The notes under the pieces are model-generated. The model worked only from the letters and a program-made list of their open reading frames with translations. It ran no database searches and was not told where the DNA came from. A stretch of 64,000 bases of DNA from Spirirestis rafaelensis WJT71-NPBG6 (lineage in GTDB: Bacteria; Cyanobacteriota; Cyanobacteriia; Cyanobacteriales; Nostocaceae), in NCBI GenBank assembly GCA_019359015.1, contig JAHHID010000012.1:54864-118863 (forward strand), read 5' to 3'. The first letter of the stretch is position 1. Each line of letters starts with the position of its first letter. Shown one piece after another: positions 1 to 8,258 of this stretch. The position numbers and the translations under genes were made by a program.

Positions 1-1
1 C

Positions 2-178
2 GAAGACCGCCACATCACAGTTAATTCCAGCTTAGAAACTGCTCAACACCTGATAAATTGTCAGTGGCAAAGCTACCCAAACACAGCTCATCTCTTCCCG
101 TGGGAAATTCCTGACCAAGTATTGAGCGATATTGACTGCTGGTTACAAGAGCATCCGCAGGTTATTAGTTTTCAATAA
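2..178 (+). CDS. C-terminal end of a probable alpha/beta-hydrolase (partial)
   Basis: An open frame enters from the left edge and ends at the TAA at 176-178, giving the last 58 residues of a protein. The visible part contains YPNTAHLFPWEIP followed by an amphipathic helix ending in CWLQEHPQ. That layout (strand, histidine in a TAHLFPWE-like loop, final helix) is what the C-terminus of alpha/beta-hydrolase-fold proteins looks like, with the His as the catalytic-triad base. This is inferred from one short segment; the nucleophile elbow and acid residue lie outside the window. A short fold-back repeat follows the stop. Confidence 0.5.
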   Translation, partial: EDRHITVNSSLETAQHLINCQWQSYPNTAHLFPWEIPDQVLSDIDCWLQEHPQVISFQ

Positions 179-180
179 TC

Positions 181-256
181 AAGAGTCGATAGTCAAGAGT
201 TTATAGTCCACAGTCAATAGTTTTTTGACTGTTAACTGTTGACTATTGACTAACAA
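181..256. repeat. Fold-back spacer repeat (AGTCAATAGT type)
   Basis: Degenerate short units (GATAGTCAAGAG, CAGTCAATAG) are followed by their rough reverse complement (GACTGTTAACTGTTGACTATTGAC), so the whole spacer can form one long hairpin. Similar fold-back spacers recur near 3502-3590, 11934-12001, 13552-13672, 34656-34780 and 35774-35850. It may act as the transcript end of the upstream partial gene and the DUF1816 gene that converges on it, but no T-tract is evident. Confidence 0.6.
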
Positions 257-296
257 CGGGAGCAAAACGGCTTTGCTTAGTGCCTTTTGAACGTGA

Positions 297-599
297 TTAG
301 ATTTGACCGCTAAAGGCAGGCTTTACTTTACGGTCAATCCGTTCCCCCAAATCTTCAGCAATTGTTAAAGTACTTGGTTTGCAGCGTTTGACATTTACTG
401 CAATTCCCTGTGCACCTTCGACTTCCAAATCTTCTATGTAGCCTTTGATTGACGCTTTGGCTTCAGAAGAACTGAGAAATGGTCCGAAGTAGTAAGTGCA
501 ATTGGGCTTTTGTGTCCCAATCTCAACCCACCAAGCCAAGCCAAAGTTGTCGAACGTATTAATTAACGTTTCTTTGAGGTTATACCAAATGGTTTTCAT
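297..599 (-). CDS. DUF1816 domain protein
   Basis: A 100-residue soluble protein of the cyanobacterial DUF1816 family, recognised from the WWVEIGT, CTYYFGPF and GYIEDLE segments that define the domain. DUF1816 proteins occur almost only in cyanobacteria and have no established biochemical function; the fold has been likened to the CpcD-type small linker domain, but I cannot test that here. No signal peptide or membrane segment is visible. It converges on the partial gene at the left edge and follows rlmB on the same strand after a 73-base gap, so it could be read from the rlmB transcript. Family assignment is firm; the role is unknown. Confidence 0.75.
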   Translation of the reverse strand: MKTIWYNLKETLINTFDNFGLAWWVEIGTQKPNCTYYFGPFLSSSEAKASIKGYIEDLEVEGAQGIAVNVKRCKPSTLTIAEDLGERIDRKVKPAFSGQI

Positions 600-672
600 A
601 GTTTTCGCCAGTTGATAAGTGTGGTTTTTGGATGTTAAACGTATCTTGCTGATTTTGTATCTTTACATTTCT

Positions 673-2115
673 TTATACTCTGTTATGATTCGTTTTCCAA
701 GCAGTTTTTTCTAATTTGTCTAGATGCAAGGTATTTAACCAGCGTTGGCGATAAATTTCATAAAGCGCCATACCTGCCGCCACTGAAGCATTTAAGCTAG
801 GAGTATTCCCTTGTAACGGAATCGACACCAAAACATCGCAAGAGCGTTGTGTCAGCATACTCAAGCCTTCGCCTTCCGAGCCAACTACCAACACAATCGG
901 AATTGGTTTTCTGCTTTCATCTTTAGCATTGACGAATTCAACGGTATGCAGCGGTACGCTACCAGTCGCAGCGGTGCCATAAATCCAAAAATTAGCGGCT
1001 TTCAAGTCTTCCAAGGCACGGCTGAGGTTAACCACTCTTGCAACCGGAAAGGTTTCTAGAGCACCAGCTGCTACTTTCATCACCGTGGAAGTGATCCCAG
1101 AAGCTCTGCGTTGTGGGATTACTAATCCTTGAGCGCCGATCGCTTCAGCTGTACGAATAATTGCTCCCAAGTTGTGAGGATCGGTAATACCGTCAGCCAC
1201 GACAATTACTGGCGCATCGGTTGTAGAAAAAGCTTTTGTAATTAACTCATCTAACTCGATGTAGGCGTGGGGGGCAATTTGCGCGGCTATTCCCTGATGA
1301 TTTGCGTAGGAGGTGATTTGGTCTAGGCGCTTTGGTTCAACTTCATCAATCACCGTTCCGTTGTCTTTCGCTTGCAATATCAAATTGTGAAAGCGGGGAT
1401 CGTAGCGTAGGCGAGAAGTAATCCAAATGCGATTCAGACCGCGCTGATTTTCCAATGCAGTCAACACTGGATGGCGACCGTAGATGAGATCGCTATCTTC
1501 TGTTGGTTTAGATGCAGATGCAGGGGAGAAACTGCCACGTGGTGGGCGTGAGTAGTCTTTTGCACCTTCGCCTGATTTAGATGGAGATGCATGAGAGAAA
1601 TTGCGACGTATGCGTGCATCGTCTTTTGCGCCTTCACCTGATTTTATCGATGGCGATGCATGAGAGAAATTACGACGTGGGCGTGCATCGTCTTTTGCGC
1701 CTTCACCTGATTTAGATGGAGATGCATGAGAGAAATTGCGACGTGGGCGTGCATCGTCTTTTGTGCCTTCACCTGATTTAGATGGAGATGCATGAGAGAA
1801 ATTGCGACGTGGGCGTGCATCGTCTTTTGCACCTTCGCCTGATTTAGATGGAGATGCATGAGAGAAATTGCGACGTGGGCGTAGATCGTCTTTTGCACCT
1901 TCGCCTGATTTAGATGGAGATGTATGAGAAAACTTGCGACGTGGGCGTGCATCGTCTTTTGCGCCTTCGCCATCTTGAGGTCTGGGACGAATCGAACTGG
2001 AAATAATACGCTTGCCTTTAATTTTTAAAGATGGTGCGCGATTCGATTCGTTATTTAAGTTGATTTTTCTTGGATTGTTTGACATATTATTTTGGTAGAG
2101 CGGATGGGTGAGCAT
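673..2115 (-). CDS. rlmB: 23S rRNA 2'-O-ribose methyltransferase RlmB (TrmH/SPOUT family) with repeat-rich N-terminus
   Basis: A SPOUT-class RNA ribose 2'-O-methyltransferase, most likely modifying G2251 of 23S rRNA with S-adenosylmethionine. The catalytic half begins near residue 211 ([13 protein letters not shown], the substrate-binding domain). It carries the three SPOUT motifs: [11 protein letters not shown] (motif 1), [12 protein letters not shown] (motif 2) and [15 protein letters not shown] (motif 3, the knot loop that binds the cofactor). Residues 49-203 are seven copies of a 22-23-residue basic/acidic repeat (listed separately), which makes the protein 480 residues long against about 250-330 for ordinary family members. 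A second Met at residue 11 (position 2085, MSNNPRKI) is a plausible real start; neither start has a convincing ribosome-binding site. It follows mrnC, another 23S rRNA maturation gene, on the same strand. Confidence 0.9.
   Translation of the reverse strand: MLTHPLYQNNMSNNPRKINLNNESNRAPSLKIKGKRIISSSIRPRPQDGEGAKDDARPRRKFSHTSPSKSGEGAKDDLRPRRNFSHASPSKSGEGAKDDARPRRNFSHASPSKSGEGTKDDARPRRNFSHASPSKSGEGAKDDARPRRNFSHASPSIKSGEGAKDDARIRRNFSHASPSKSGEGAKDYSRPPRGSFSPASASKPTEDSDLIYGRHPVLTALENQRGLNRIWITSRLRYDPRFHNLILQAKDNGTVIDEVEPKRLDQITSYANHQGIAAQIAPHAYIELDELITKAFSTTDAPVIVVADGITDPHNLGAIIRTAEAIGAQGLVIPQRRASGITSTVMKVAAGALETFPVARVVNLSRALEDLKAANFWIYGTAATGSVPLHTVEFVNAKDESRKPIPIVLVVGSEGEGLSMLTQRSCDVLVSIPLQGNTPSLNASVAAGMALYEIYRQRWLNTLHLDKLEKTAWKTNHNRV
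1507..1971 (-). repeat. Seven tandem 66-base repeats inside rlmB
   Basis: The coding strand holds seven near-identical units of about 66 bases (one has 69), each encoding [20 protein letters not shown] plus KS. Variants include T for A in the GEGAKDD block, an extra Ile in unit 5, and a diverged last unit ([19 protein letters not shown]). Unit length is a multiple of three, so gain or loss of units keeps the frame. The peptide is rich in Arg, Lys, Asp, Ser and Gly and looks disordered, as expected of an RNA-binding tail. Near-identity of units 2-6 at DNA level points to recent expansion. Confidence 0.95.
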
Positions 2116-2178
2116 CCCGATTTAATCAAGTTGGACTTACGCACTCTCAGTTATTATTTTTTTAGTGAGGTATATTCC

Positions 2179-2661
2179 TCACGGTTTTTCTAGCTGGAGT
2201 TTTTGCAGCAGTTCGGTTAAGCGTTGAGAATCGGTAAGATACAAATAACCAATCAAAGTTTCGAGACTAGTTGCTTGTTGATAAATTTCTCTTTCAAGGC
2301 GCTTGGGACTTTTTGTGGCGGCATTACGACCGCGCCGAACAATTTCTAATTCTGTATCTCTCAGATAAGGAGTAAGCGATCGCAATATTTTCGCTTGTGT
2401 TTCTGCTCTTACTTGCGACACGACTAAACGATGGTAACTTTCCACTCGCTGCGGTGGCAGCAAATAAAACATCCTCATATGAAGTTCATAAACTGCATCC
2501 CCCAAATATGCGAGGGCTGCTGGAGAAACTTGTCGCACATCTTTGAGGGAAATCTGTTGAGGTAATTGCTCTGTGGTTGCCTTAGCTAATTGGCACGAAG
2601 ATGAATTCTGCTTATGTGCTGCATTTGATTCATCTAATAGCTCTTCCTCCTTTGATTCCAC
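2179..2661 (-). CDS. mrnC: Mini-ribonuclease III
   Basis: A 160-residue RNase III-like catalytic domain without the double-stranded RNA-binding domain. The hallmark LAYLGDAVYELHMRM lies around residues 51-65, with the Asp of the metal site, followed by the conserved RNAATKSPKR and a second acidic helix SLETLIGYLYL. In Bacillus subtilis the enzyme matures the ends of 23S rRNA, which fits its position just upstream of rlmB on the same strand. The first 38 or so residues are a Gln/Ser/Glu-rich leader not needed for the fold. Translation appears to begin at a GTG (2659-2661), with no ATG in a better position. Confidence 0.9.
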   Translation of the reverse strand: MESKEEELLDESNAAHKQNSSSCQLAKATTEQLPQQISLKDVRQVSPAALAYLGDAVYELHMRMFYLLPPQRVESYHRLVVSQVRAETQAKILRSLTPYLRDTELEIVRRGRNAATKSPKRLEREIYQQATSLETLIGYLYLTDSQRLTELLQKLQLEKP

Positions 2662-3063
2662 AAGTTAACTATTCCTTTCGGCTACATTGATTTTTTCCAA
2701 AGATTATAGTGCTGATATACCTAGCATAATCAACACTACCAAAATTATTACTAATTTTATCTTTTTAGTTTTAAATTTACATTTACTTAGAGAATCTTCA
2801 GATTGGTCTATACTTTACCAACAGGTTTTACCAAGCTTTTGTATCTTTGATTGCGATCCCCAAGTTTCTGAGATTATTCTTTATTTTCGCTTAGTCGCTA
2901 GGCATTTATACGTTGACTGAAAATTTAGGATTTAGCCGTAAGTGGGCGATCGCACTTTTATTTTTCTCAGGGGAAATATCTGTTCTGTGGGAAAGTAATA
3001 ATAATTAAGCTATCTCGATTTTAACATCAGATAGCTTAATTATATTCGTCAAGCAATTACGGA
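2662..3063. other. 402-base spacer between the STAS gene and mrnC
   Basis: AT-rich DNA with no supported gene. A 77-codon open frame at 2687-2920 on the plus strand has a TTG start and no recognisable protein character, so I leave it out. The right end holds the perfect inverted repeat listed next. The left end must hold the mrnC promoter, but no convincing -35/-10 pair stands out. Confidence 0.5.
3001..3043 (-). terminator. 15-base-pair inverted repeat downstream of the STAS gene
   Basis: ATAATTAAGCTATCT at 3001-3015 and its exact reverse complement at 3029-3043 flank a 13-base loop, starting about 20 bases past the stop of the STAS gene on the minus strand. The minus-strand continuation is only moderately T-rich, so it is a plausible but not classical intrinsic terminator or 3' stabilising hairpin. 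Confidence 0.55.
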
Positions 3064-3501
3064 CTACTTAATGTTTTCTAGAGCCGCATCAACTGTTGCT
3101 TGCAGGGAGAGAAACTTCTCTAAGCGAACAAGCTTGACTGTTTGAGTAACGCGGGCGTTAGAGACAATTTGCAAAGTGCCTTCGGCGTTTTGAGCCTGCT
3201 TGGCTAGCTGCACTAGAGCACCCAAGCCAGAGCTATCAACAAAGTCAATTTGTGAGAGATCCAGAATTATGTGCTTTGGACCCTCATCAATCTTGCTGCC
3301 TAGCACCTTGCGAAAAGTCGGTTCCGAAAAGGCATCTAACAGACCTGTGAGACGGAATAGCTGACAGTTATCCCGGACTTCGCGAGTACCTCTCAGGCTC
3401 ACGGTTAGATTAAGTGGTTCAGCTATAACTCCCTCCTCATCGTTAAGGTAAACGTTCAAGTATAGATGGTTTTTGAGCAAGTTGTCTACAACTGGCTTCA
3501 T
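3064..3501 (-). CDS. STAS-domain anti-sigma factor antagonist
   Basis: A 145-residue STAS-domain protein of the SpoIIAA/RsbV type. The core runs from about residue 33 (TVSLRGTREVRDNCQLFRLTG) to the end. The phosphorylation-site region [19 protein letters not shown] is intact, with the DSSG serine that a partner kinase would modify. Such proteins switch sigma factors or other partners by binding an anti-sigma kinase when unphosphorylated; the kinase and phosphatase are not in this window. The first 30 or so residues are not typical of the domain, so translation could start further in, but no better start with a ribosome-binding site is clear. carA lies 96 bases upstream on the same strand. Confidence 0.85.
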   Translation of the reverse strand: MKPVVDNLLKNHLYLNVYLNDEEGVIAEPLNLTVSLRGTREVRDNCQLFRLTGLLDAFSEPTFRKVLGSKIDEGPKHIILDLSQIDFVDSSGLGALVQLAKQAQNAEGTLQIVSNARVTQTVKLVRLEKFLSLQATVDAALENIK

Positions 3502-3597
3502 GGGTTAGTAGATAGTGGATAGTGGATAGTAGTTAAGAATACTTTTTGATAACGCTCCAACGCTCCAACCAACCACTAACCACTTTCTACATTATTT
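3502..3597. repeat. Fold-back spacer repeat (GTGGATAGT type)
   Basis: Units such as TAGTGGATAGTGGATAGTAG are followed by the complementary CCAACCACTAACCAC, with the pair CGCTCCAACGCTCCAACC between them. It separates carA from the STAS gene. The same CGCTCCAA motif recurs in the spacer at 13645, marking one dispersed family. Confidence 0.65.
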
Positions 3598-4761
3598 TTA
3601 GCTTACTTGAGCGGCAGCGCGACGTGCTGTTTGCATCGATTGGACAAACTGTTCAAACAAATAATCAGCATCGTGAGGTCCGGGACTTGCCTCTGGGTGA
3701 TATTGTACTGAAAACACAGGTAAAGACTTATGACGCAATCCAGCAACAGTGCGATCATTTAAGTTCAGGTGGCTGATTTCTACCTGGGTGTTGGTTAAAG
3801 AATCTGGGTCAATGGCAAAACTGTGATTTTGACTGGTAATTTCTATCCTTTCTTGCAATCCTGCTGGCTGATTTAAACCCCGATGCCCAAATTTGAGTTT
3901 AAAGGTTTCTGCCCCCAAAGCATGACCTAAAATCTGGTGTCCCATGCAAATGCCAAAGATGGGTTTTTCCGCACCAAGCAATGCTTTGGCGGTTTCAATA
4001 CCTTCGGTGACTGCGGAGGGATCGCCAGGACCATTGGAAAGAAAGATACCATCTGGATTGTGTTTGAGAATTTCCTCTGGTGGGGTGTCTGCCGGAACAA
4101 CGATAACTCGGCATCCGTAAGCAGCTAAACGACGTAAAATATTGCGTTTTACGCCAAAGTCAAGAGCCACAACGGTGAAGGATTCTTCAGAATTTGCGAC
4201 ACCAACTGGGTTAAATTCCCAAGTTGCTGTGGTGGGATCTGACCATTCATAAACCGTTGTAGTGGTGACTTGGCGAACCAGATTTAATCCCTTCATGCTC
4301 GGAGCGGCTTGTACTTTTTCTAACAATTCCGCCTCATCGAGAATTGAGGTGGATATGCCGCCGTTCATGGCTCCAAACATGCGAATTTTGCGGGTGAGGG
4401 CGCGGGTATCAATACCGTAGATACCCGGCACTTGGTGCTGTTTGAGGTAGTCTGGCAACGATTGTGTCGATCGCCAATTACTCGGTCGATGACAAATATT
4501 GCGAGCGATCGCACCTTGTACTTGTGGTCCTTTTGACTCCTCATCCTCTGGATTTACACCAGTGTTTCCTAATTCAGGATAAGTAAAAATAACTATCTGA
4601 CCGCAGTAACTAGGGTCGGTCAGCACTTCTTGATATCCGGTCATCCCAGTATTAAAGACCACTTCCCCGATCGCGGTGCCAGTAGCACCGAAAGACCAAC
4701 CGCGATAAGTAGTTCCATCTGCCAGGACAAGTAAAGCAGGTATTGTGTCAGACAGGGGCAT
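3598..4761 (-). CDS. carA: Carbamoyl-phosphate synthase, small (glutaminase) subunit
   Basis: The glutamine amidotransferase subunit that hydrolyses glutamine and passes ammonia to CarB for carbamoyl phosphate, a precursor of arginine and pyrimidines. The N-terminal CPSase domain starts at [18 protein letters not shown]; the class I amidotransferase domain has the nucleophile elbow [14 protein letters not shown] and the His/Glu end [13 protein letters not shown] start the gene at the Met at 4761 ([13 protein letters not shown]), giving 387 residues. An upstream in-frame Met at 4815 would add 18 residues ([12 protein letters not shown]...) encoded by the GGGCATC tandem repeat, which looks like non-genic sequence that happens to be open. 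carB is not in the window. Confidence 0.92.
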   Translation of the reverse strand: MPLSDTIPALLVLADGTTYRGWSFGATGTAIGEVVFNTGMTGYQEVLTDPSYCGQIVIFTYPELGNTGVNPEDEESKGPQVQGAIARNICHRPSNWRSTQSLPDYLKQHQVPGIYGIDTRALTRKIRMFGAMNGGISTSILDEAELLEKVQAAPSMKGLNLVRQVTTTTVYEWSDPTTATWEFNPVGVANSEESFTVVALDFGVKRNILRRLAAYGCRVIVVPADTPPEEILKHNPDGIFLSNGPGDPSAVTEGIETAKALLGAEKPIFGICMGHQILGHALGAETFKLKFGHRGLNQPAGLQERIEITSQNHSFAIDPDSLTNTQVEISHLNLNDRTVAGLRHKSLPVFSVQYHPEASPGPHDADYLFEQFVQSMQTARRAAAQVS

Positions 4762-5170
4762 AGGTAAAAAAGTAGGGAATTGAGCATGGGGCATCGGGCA
4801 TCGGGCATCGGGCATCGGGCATCGGGCATGGAAACAATCGTATTAGAACGCGTATCACAAGAAGCGTCTTTACAACCTTTTATTCAATTCCTATGCCCAA
4901 TCACGGCAGGTGCGCGGCTGCCGGGAAACCATGAGCGGCAGTCGCTCATGGGGAAAATCCCCAAGATCGCGCTGCCTCACCAACGCACTGCCTCCCCCAT
5001 GCCCATTGCCCAATTACCATTGCCCCCAATCGAATGTTAATTATCTCATGAGTAGTTCAATTTCGAGTTGTAAGCAAAATTAATTAAAAATTCATAATTA
5101 AACAGATAAAATTTTAGGAGGTGCAAAAGTAGATTTCAAGAGCCTTGGGCAGGTAAAATGTCAAGTAATT
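4762..5170. repeat. Spacer between carA and the retropepsin gene with GGGCATC tandem repeat
   Basis: From about 4785 to 4830 the sequence GGGCATC is repeated in tandem; its complement, GATGCCC with CCCATGCCC and CCCAATTACC variants, appears near 4995-5030, so the spacer can fold into a long arm. Between the arms are shorter palindromes (GCAGGTGCGCGGCTGC, and ATGAGCGGCAGTCGCTCAT). The two flanking genes diverge, so both promoters must lie here. No supported coding sequence is present. Confidence 0.65.
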
Positions 5171-6244
5171 ATGCTTCATTCTTATTTATCCCGTTCAGCG
5201 CTAATTTTTCTATCAGGCACTTTGGCGGTGTTAAGTTTTGGTTGTCGTGAAGACAAACAAAATACCGTGCTAGGTGGCAATGAGCAACCTGCTCAAATGA
5301 ATAATCTGGCAGCAGCACCTTCGGTTGGTGAAACTCCACCAGCACCTAGTCCAGAAACAGAATCTCAGACACCAGTGAACATTGAACCAACTTCTTTTGA
5401 GTTGGGGTTGGATAAAGCCACTGGTGGTTTAAGTATTAGTCAATCTGCTCAATCAAGCGCAGATTGGAAGTTGGTAGCGAGTCAATACCTGGATGCGATC
5501 GCTCTAATGAAACAAGTTGAGCAAGAAAGTCCGGACTTTGCGATCGCTCAAAGAAAAATTACTGAATATCGGCTCCAAGCCAAATATGCTCAGGAAAAAG
5601 CGGCTGTTAATCGGCTTTTAACAACATCAGAACCAGAACCGGAGAAAATAGTAGTTGCTATTCCGGAAGCATCGCCATTACCAAAGTTCATCCAACCTTT
5701 GCCGCAACCTGTACGTGTACAAGTAAAAAAACGGGACAATCCTGTATCGTCTTTGCCACAACCACTCAACCAAACCAAAGAAAAAGAAACTACCGAAGTA
5801 TTTTCAGTACCCATCAAACGGCGAATTGGCGGCACACCAATTATTGAAGTTACCTTCAATGGCAGTCAGAAATTTGAGATGATTGTTGATACAGGAGCAA
5901 GTGGTACAGTTATCACTCAGCAAATGGCTTCTTCCTTGGGAGTCGAGTCTGTGGGGAAAGCTAAGGCAAACACCGCTAGTTCCAAAGCTGTGGAATTTGC
6001 CATAGGCTATGTTGATACTATGGAAGCCGGTGGAGTATCAGTTAATAAAGTAGCAGTAGCGATCGCAGGCTCAGATTTAGAAACTGGACTTCTCGGACAT
6101 GACTTTTTTGGCAATTACGACCTGACTATCAAACGCAATGTCGTAGAATTTCGCCCTCATGCCGATTTACATTTTAATTCCCCAGAAACTCAACTAATTG
6201 TTCCAACTTTGCCCAAGCAGCGCCGCTCTGTAGAATATCCTTAG
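5171..6244 (+). CDS. Retropepsin-like aspartic protease, lipoprotein
   Basis: A 357-residue predicted lipoprotein. A signal peptide with lipobox LSFGC places the lipidated Cys at residue 25. A low-complexity Pro/Glu region and a helical segment around residues 90-145 follow. A retroviral-type aspartic protease domain starts near residue 217 ([15 protein letters not shown]), with the catalytic [11 protein letters not shown] around residue 239 and the closing [24 protein letters not shown]. One catalytic triplet per chain means it would act as a dimer. Homologues usually end soon after VEFRP; here about 25 extra residues are read antisense to the 3' end of trpD, a 71-base convergent overlap. 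Substrate unknown. Confidence 0.8.
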   Translation: MLHSYLSRSALIFLSGTLAVLSFGCREDKQNTVLGGNEQPAQMNNLAAAPSVGETPPAPSPETESQTPVNIEPTSFELGLDKATGGLSISQSAQSSADWKLVASQYLDAIALMKQVEQESPDFAIAQRKITEYRLQAKYAQEKAAVNRLLTTSEPEPEKIVVAIPEASPLPKFIQPLPQPVRVQVKKRDNPVSSLPQPLNQTKEKETTEVFSVPIKRRIGGTPIIEVTFNGSQKFEMIVDTGASGTVITQQMASSLGVESVGKAKANTASSKAVEFAIGYVDTMEAGGVSVNKVAVAIAGSDLETGLLGHDFFGNYDLTIKRNVVEFRPHADLHFNSPETQLIVPTLPKQRRSVEYP

Positions 6245-7325
6245 CCGCACTAACACCTTGAGCGTGGTTCATCAACTCAACTGCACCCCCCACTTGCAGC
6301 GCTAAAGCCGCATTTAATGCGACTACATCCTCTTGTGCAGCAGTTCCCTTGCCTTGCAGTACTGCTTTGAGAATCTCCGCATTTTCTTGAACATCGCCAC
6401 CCCGTAGCGCTCCTATGGGAGCAGGTGTTAAATTTAATTCTTGGGGATTAATACTAGTTAACTGCACTTCACCTTGAGACAACACCGCCAAATCGGTCAA
6501 ATCTCCCAAGCCAGCTTCATCAAGTCTTTCTCGTCCGTGCAAAATAATTGCTTTTTGTGTACCCAATTGCTGTAAAGCTTGAGCAATTGTTGCTAAAAGG
6601 TGCGGATCGAATATTCCTATAACTTGCCCAGTCGGACGCAACGGATTTACTAAAGGTCCAAGTAAATTAAACACCGTCCGCACCTTCAAAGTGCGCCGCA
6701 ATGAAGCAACAGCTTTGAGTGCAGGATGCCAACCAGGGGCAAATAAAAAAGTAATCCCCACCTCTTGTAGTGCTGCTTGTACTTTGTCGCTGGAGACAGC
6801 CAAATTCACACCTAAAGCTTCTAAAACATCCGCACTGCCCACCCGACTTGATGCCGAACGATTGCCGTGTTTGGCAACTTTCACACCATAGGCGGCAGCG
6901 ACAAAAGCCACCGCTGTGGAAATATTAAATGTCGATGCACCATCACCGCCAGTGCCACAGGTATCGATCACAGGGGAGGGGGAGAGGGGGGGAGTGGGGG
7001 ATGGGGAGATGGGGAGAGGGGGAGAGGGGGGGAAAGAAGAATTCTTCTCCTTGTCTCCTTGTCTCCTTGTCTCCTTGTCTCCCCCTCTCCCTAAAGACTG
7101 GGATTGCAAGACTTCAGCCATTCCTGCCAACTCGTCGGCAGAAACGCCTTTGAAGTGCAGTGCTGTCAGAATTGCTCCTGATATTTCTGGCGGAATAGCT
7201 TCATTTAACCATCCTTGCATCAATTCAGCAGCTTGATTGCGGGACAAGGATTCGCGGTCTAATAATTGTTGCAGTACTTTGTAGCTAGGGGAGAATTCGG
7301 GCGCAGTAATTGGGGAATTTATCAT
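6174..7325 (-). CDS. trpD: Anthranilate phosphoribosyltransferase with repeat-derived insertion
   Basis: Catalyses transfer of phosphoribosyl from PRPP to anthranilate, the second step of tryptophan synthesis. The N-terminal helical domain ([14 protein letters not shown]) is followed by the glycine-rich PRPP loop [17 protein letters not shown], the [21 protein letters not shown] anthranilate/PRPP region (split here for length: KHGNRSASS then [10 protein letters not shown]), and [15 protein letters not shown]. At 383 residues it is about 40 longer than usual. The excess is residues 79-118 (6972-7091), a Pro/Ser/Arg/Asp-rich stretch lying just before the PRPP loop and encoded by a tandem repeat. 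Removing it leaves a normal 343-residue enzyme. The 3' end overlaps the converging protease gene. Confidence 0.93.
   Translation of the reverse strand: MINSPITAPEFSPSYKVLQQLLDRESLSRNQAAELMQGWLNEAIPPEISGAILTALHFKGVSADELAGMAEVLQSQSLGRGGDKETRRQGDKEKNSSFPPSPPLPISPSPTPPLSPSPVIDTCGTGGDGASTFNISTAVAFVAAAYGVKVAKHGNRSASSRVGSADVLEALGVNLAVSSDKVQAALQEVGITFLFAPGWHPALKAVASLRRTLKVRTVFNLLGPLVNPLRPTGQVIGIFDPHLLATIAQALQQLGTQKAIILHGRERLDEAGLGDLTDLAVLSQGEVQLTSINPQELNLTPAPIGALRGGDVQENAEILKAVLQGKGTAAQEDVVALNAALALQVGGAVELMNHAQGVSAAKDILQSGAAWAKLEQLVEFLGN
6972..7091. repeat. Fold-back tandem repeat carried in frame inside trpD
   Basis: On the plus strand a run of GGGGGAGA/GGGGATGGGGAGA units is followed by four CTCCTTGTCT units and CCCCCTCTCCC, so the 120 bases can form one long hairpin with a GAAGAATTCTTC centre. 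The same repeat type occurs between genes at 17457-17541, 23735-23805 and 56640-56735, and inside lysA at 59425-59487. It adds exactly 40 codons to trpD without a stop. Confidence 0.9.
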
Positions 7326-7551
7326 AGATTAAGAGTTGTGTTTTAATCTTTGTTCACCCAATCTTGCCATAAGGCGATCGCACTAACACCTCTAGTAACG
7401 GTTTTGCGGGTGCAATTCATACTACAAATGATAATATTAGCATTTCTTGGCGACGGCAAATGAATAGAAGAGTGTGCGATCGCTTATGAAAACAGCATCA
7501 AAATCTTTCACTCCTCAAAAATTCTCGCTAATACAAAAAGCTTAAAAACCC

Positions 7552-8172
7552 ATGCTCACTTATGAAAAGTGGCTCAATTGCGTATTTGGTCGCGCTGCTA
7601 ATCAAGACGTTTCATATTCCAAGTTCGATGCTCCTACAACTGTTGAGTACATCCATAGAACATTAGTACATTCTGGTTTTGATCTGCTCCGCTTTTCAGA
7701 TAAACAGGTCAATAATGGAATAGAAGCAATTTTCAATAATTCAATTTCGGATATTATCTATAGCTTGAAAGAGCCAACAGTTCCTGCCGAAGCTCGTACA
7801 GCAGCTATTCGTGCCATCAAAATTCTCTACACTGATTGCTTTGAAAAGCGTGCTAAACCTGTTCTGAGTCACTTAGATGAACCTGGTGCTTCACCAATTA
7901 ACTCTATTTGTTACATGTTCTGGGACGTGACTCCAATAAGTAGTTGGGGAAATAAGGGAGACTGTGAGTATTTTGAATTAACTTTAGAAGTCCTTGAATT
8001 TGCTCTTTATCTAAAAAATCCAGCCTGTATAGAGAGTGCCTTGCATGGGTTGGGACATATATACAATAAACGGGTTTACAAAATCATTGATGATTGGATT
8101 AAGCAGTCACAAACTAGCCGCTCTGATTTGCTAAGATATGCTGCACAAGCGCAAATAGGATACATTTTATAA
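7552..8172 (+). CDS. Uncharacterised soluble protein
   Basis: A 206-residue protein of ordinary codon use that I do not recognise. It has no signal peptide or membrane segment. The sequence is mostly alpha-helical, with helices such as VPAEARTAAIRAIKILYTDCFEKRAKP and a Trp/Cys-bearing middle ICYMFWDVTPISSWG. The C-terminal half (ACIESALHGLGHIYNKRVYKIIDDWIKQ) looks like a HEAT-type repeat helix pair. This build is seen in some immunity and scaffold proteins, but nothing toxin-like lies beside it, so no function is assigned. It diverges from trpD and converges on the membrane-protein gene that follows. Real gene likely, from length and composition. Confidence 0.6.
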   Translation: MLTYEKWLNCVFGRAANQDVSYSKFDAPTTVEYIHRTLVHSGFDLLRFSDKQVNNGIEAIFNNSISDIIYSLKEPTVPAEARTAAIRAIKILYTDCFEKRAKPVLSHLDEPGASPINSICYMFWDVTPISSWGNKGDCEYFELTLEVLEFALYLKNPACIESALHGLGHIYNKRVYKIIDDWIKQSQTSRSDLLRYAAQAQIGYIL

Positions 8173-8258
8173 TCGATTTTGGCTCAAATGAAGTCATGTT
8201 TGGAAAGCATGATTTCGCATTGGCAGCTAAAATTCAGACCATAGCTTGAGCAACCAGT

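Noticed and set aside
1507..1971. Tandem repeat considered as a CRISPR array
   Set aside because: Units abut directly without unique spacers and are open in the rlmB frame. No cas genes are in the window.
1644..1973. A 109-codon open frame in an alternative minus-strand frame of rlmB, itself repetitive
   Set aside because: It is the 66-base repeat read in another frame. The unit length keeps any stop-free frame open through all copies; the SPOUT protein frame is the real one.
2687..2920. 77-codon plus-strand frame between mrnC and the STAS gene
   Set aside because: TTG start, no ribosome-binding site, biased hydrophobic AT-rich composition, and no recognisable domain.
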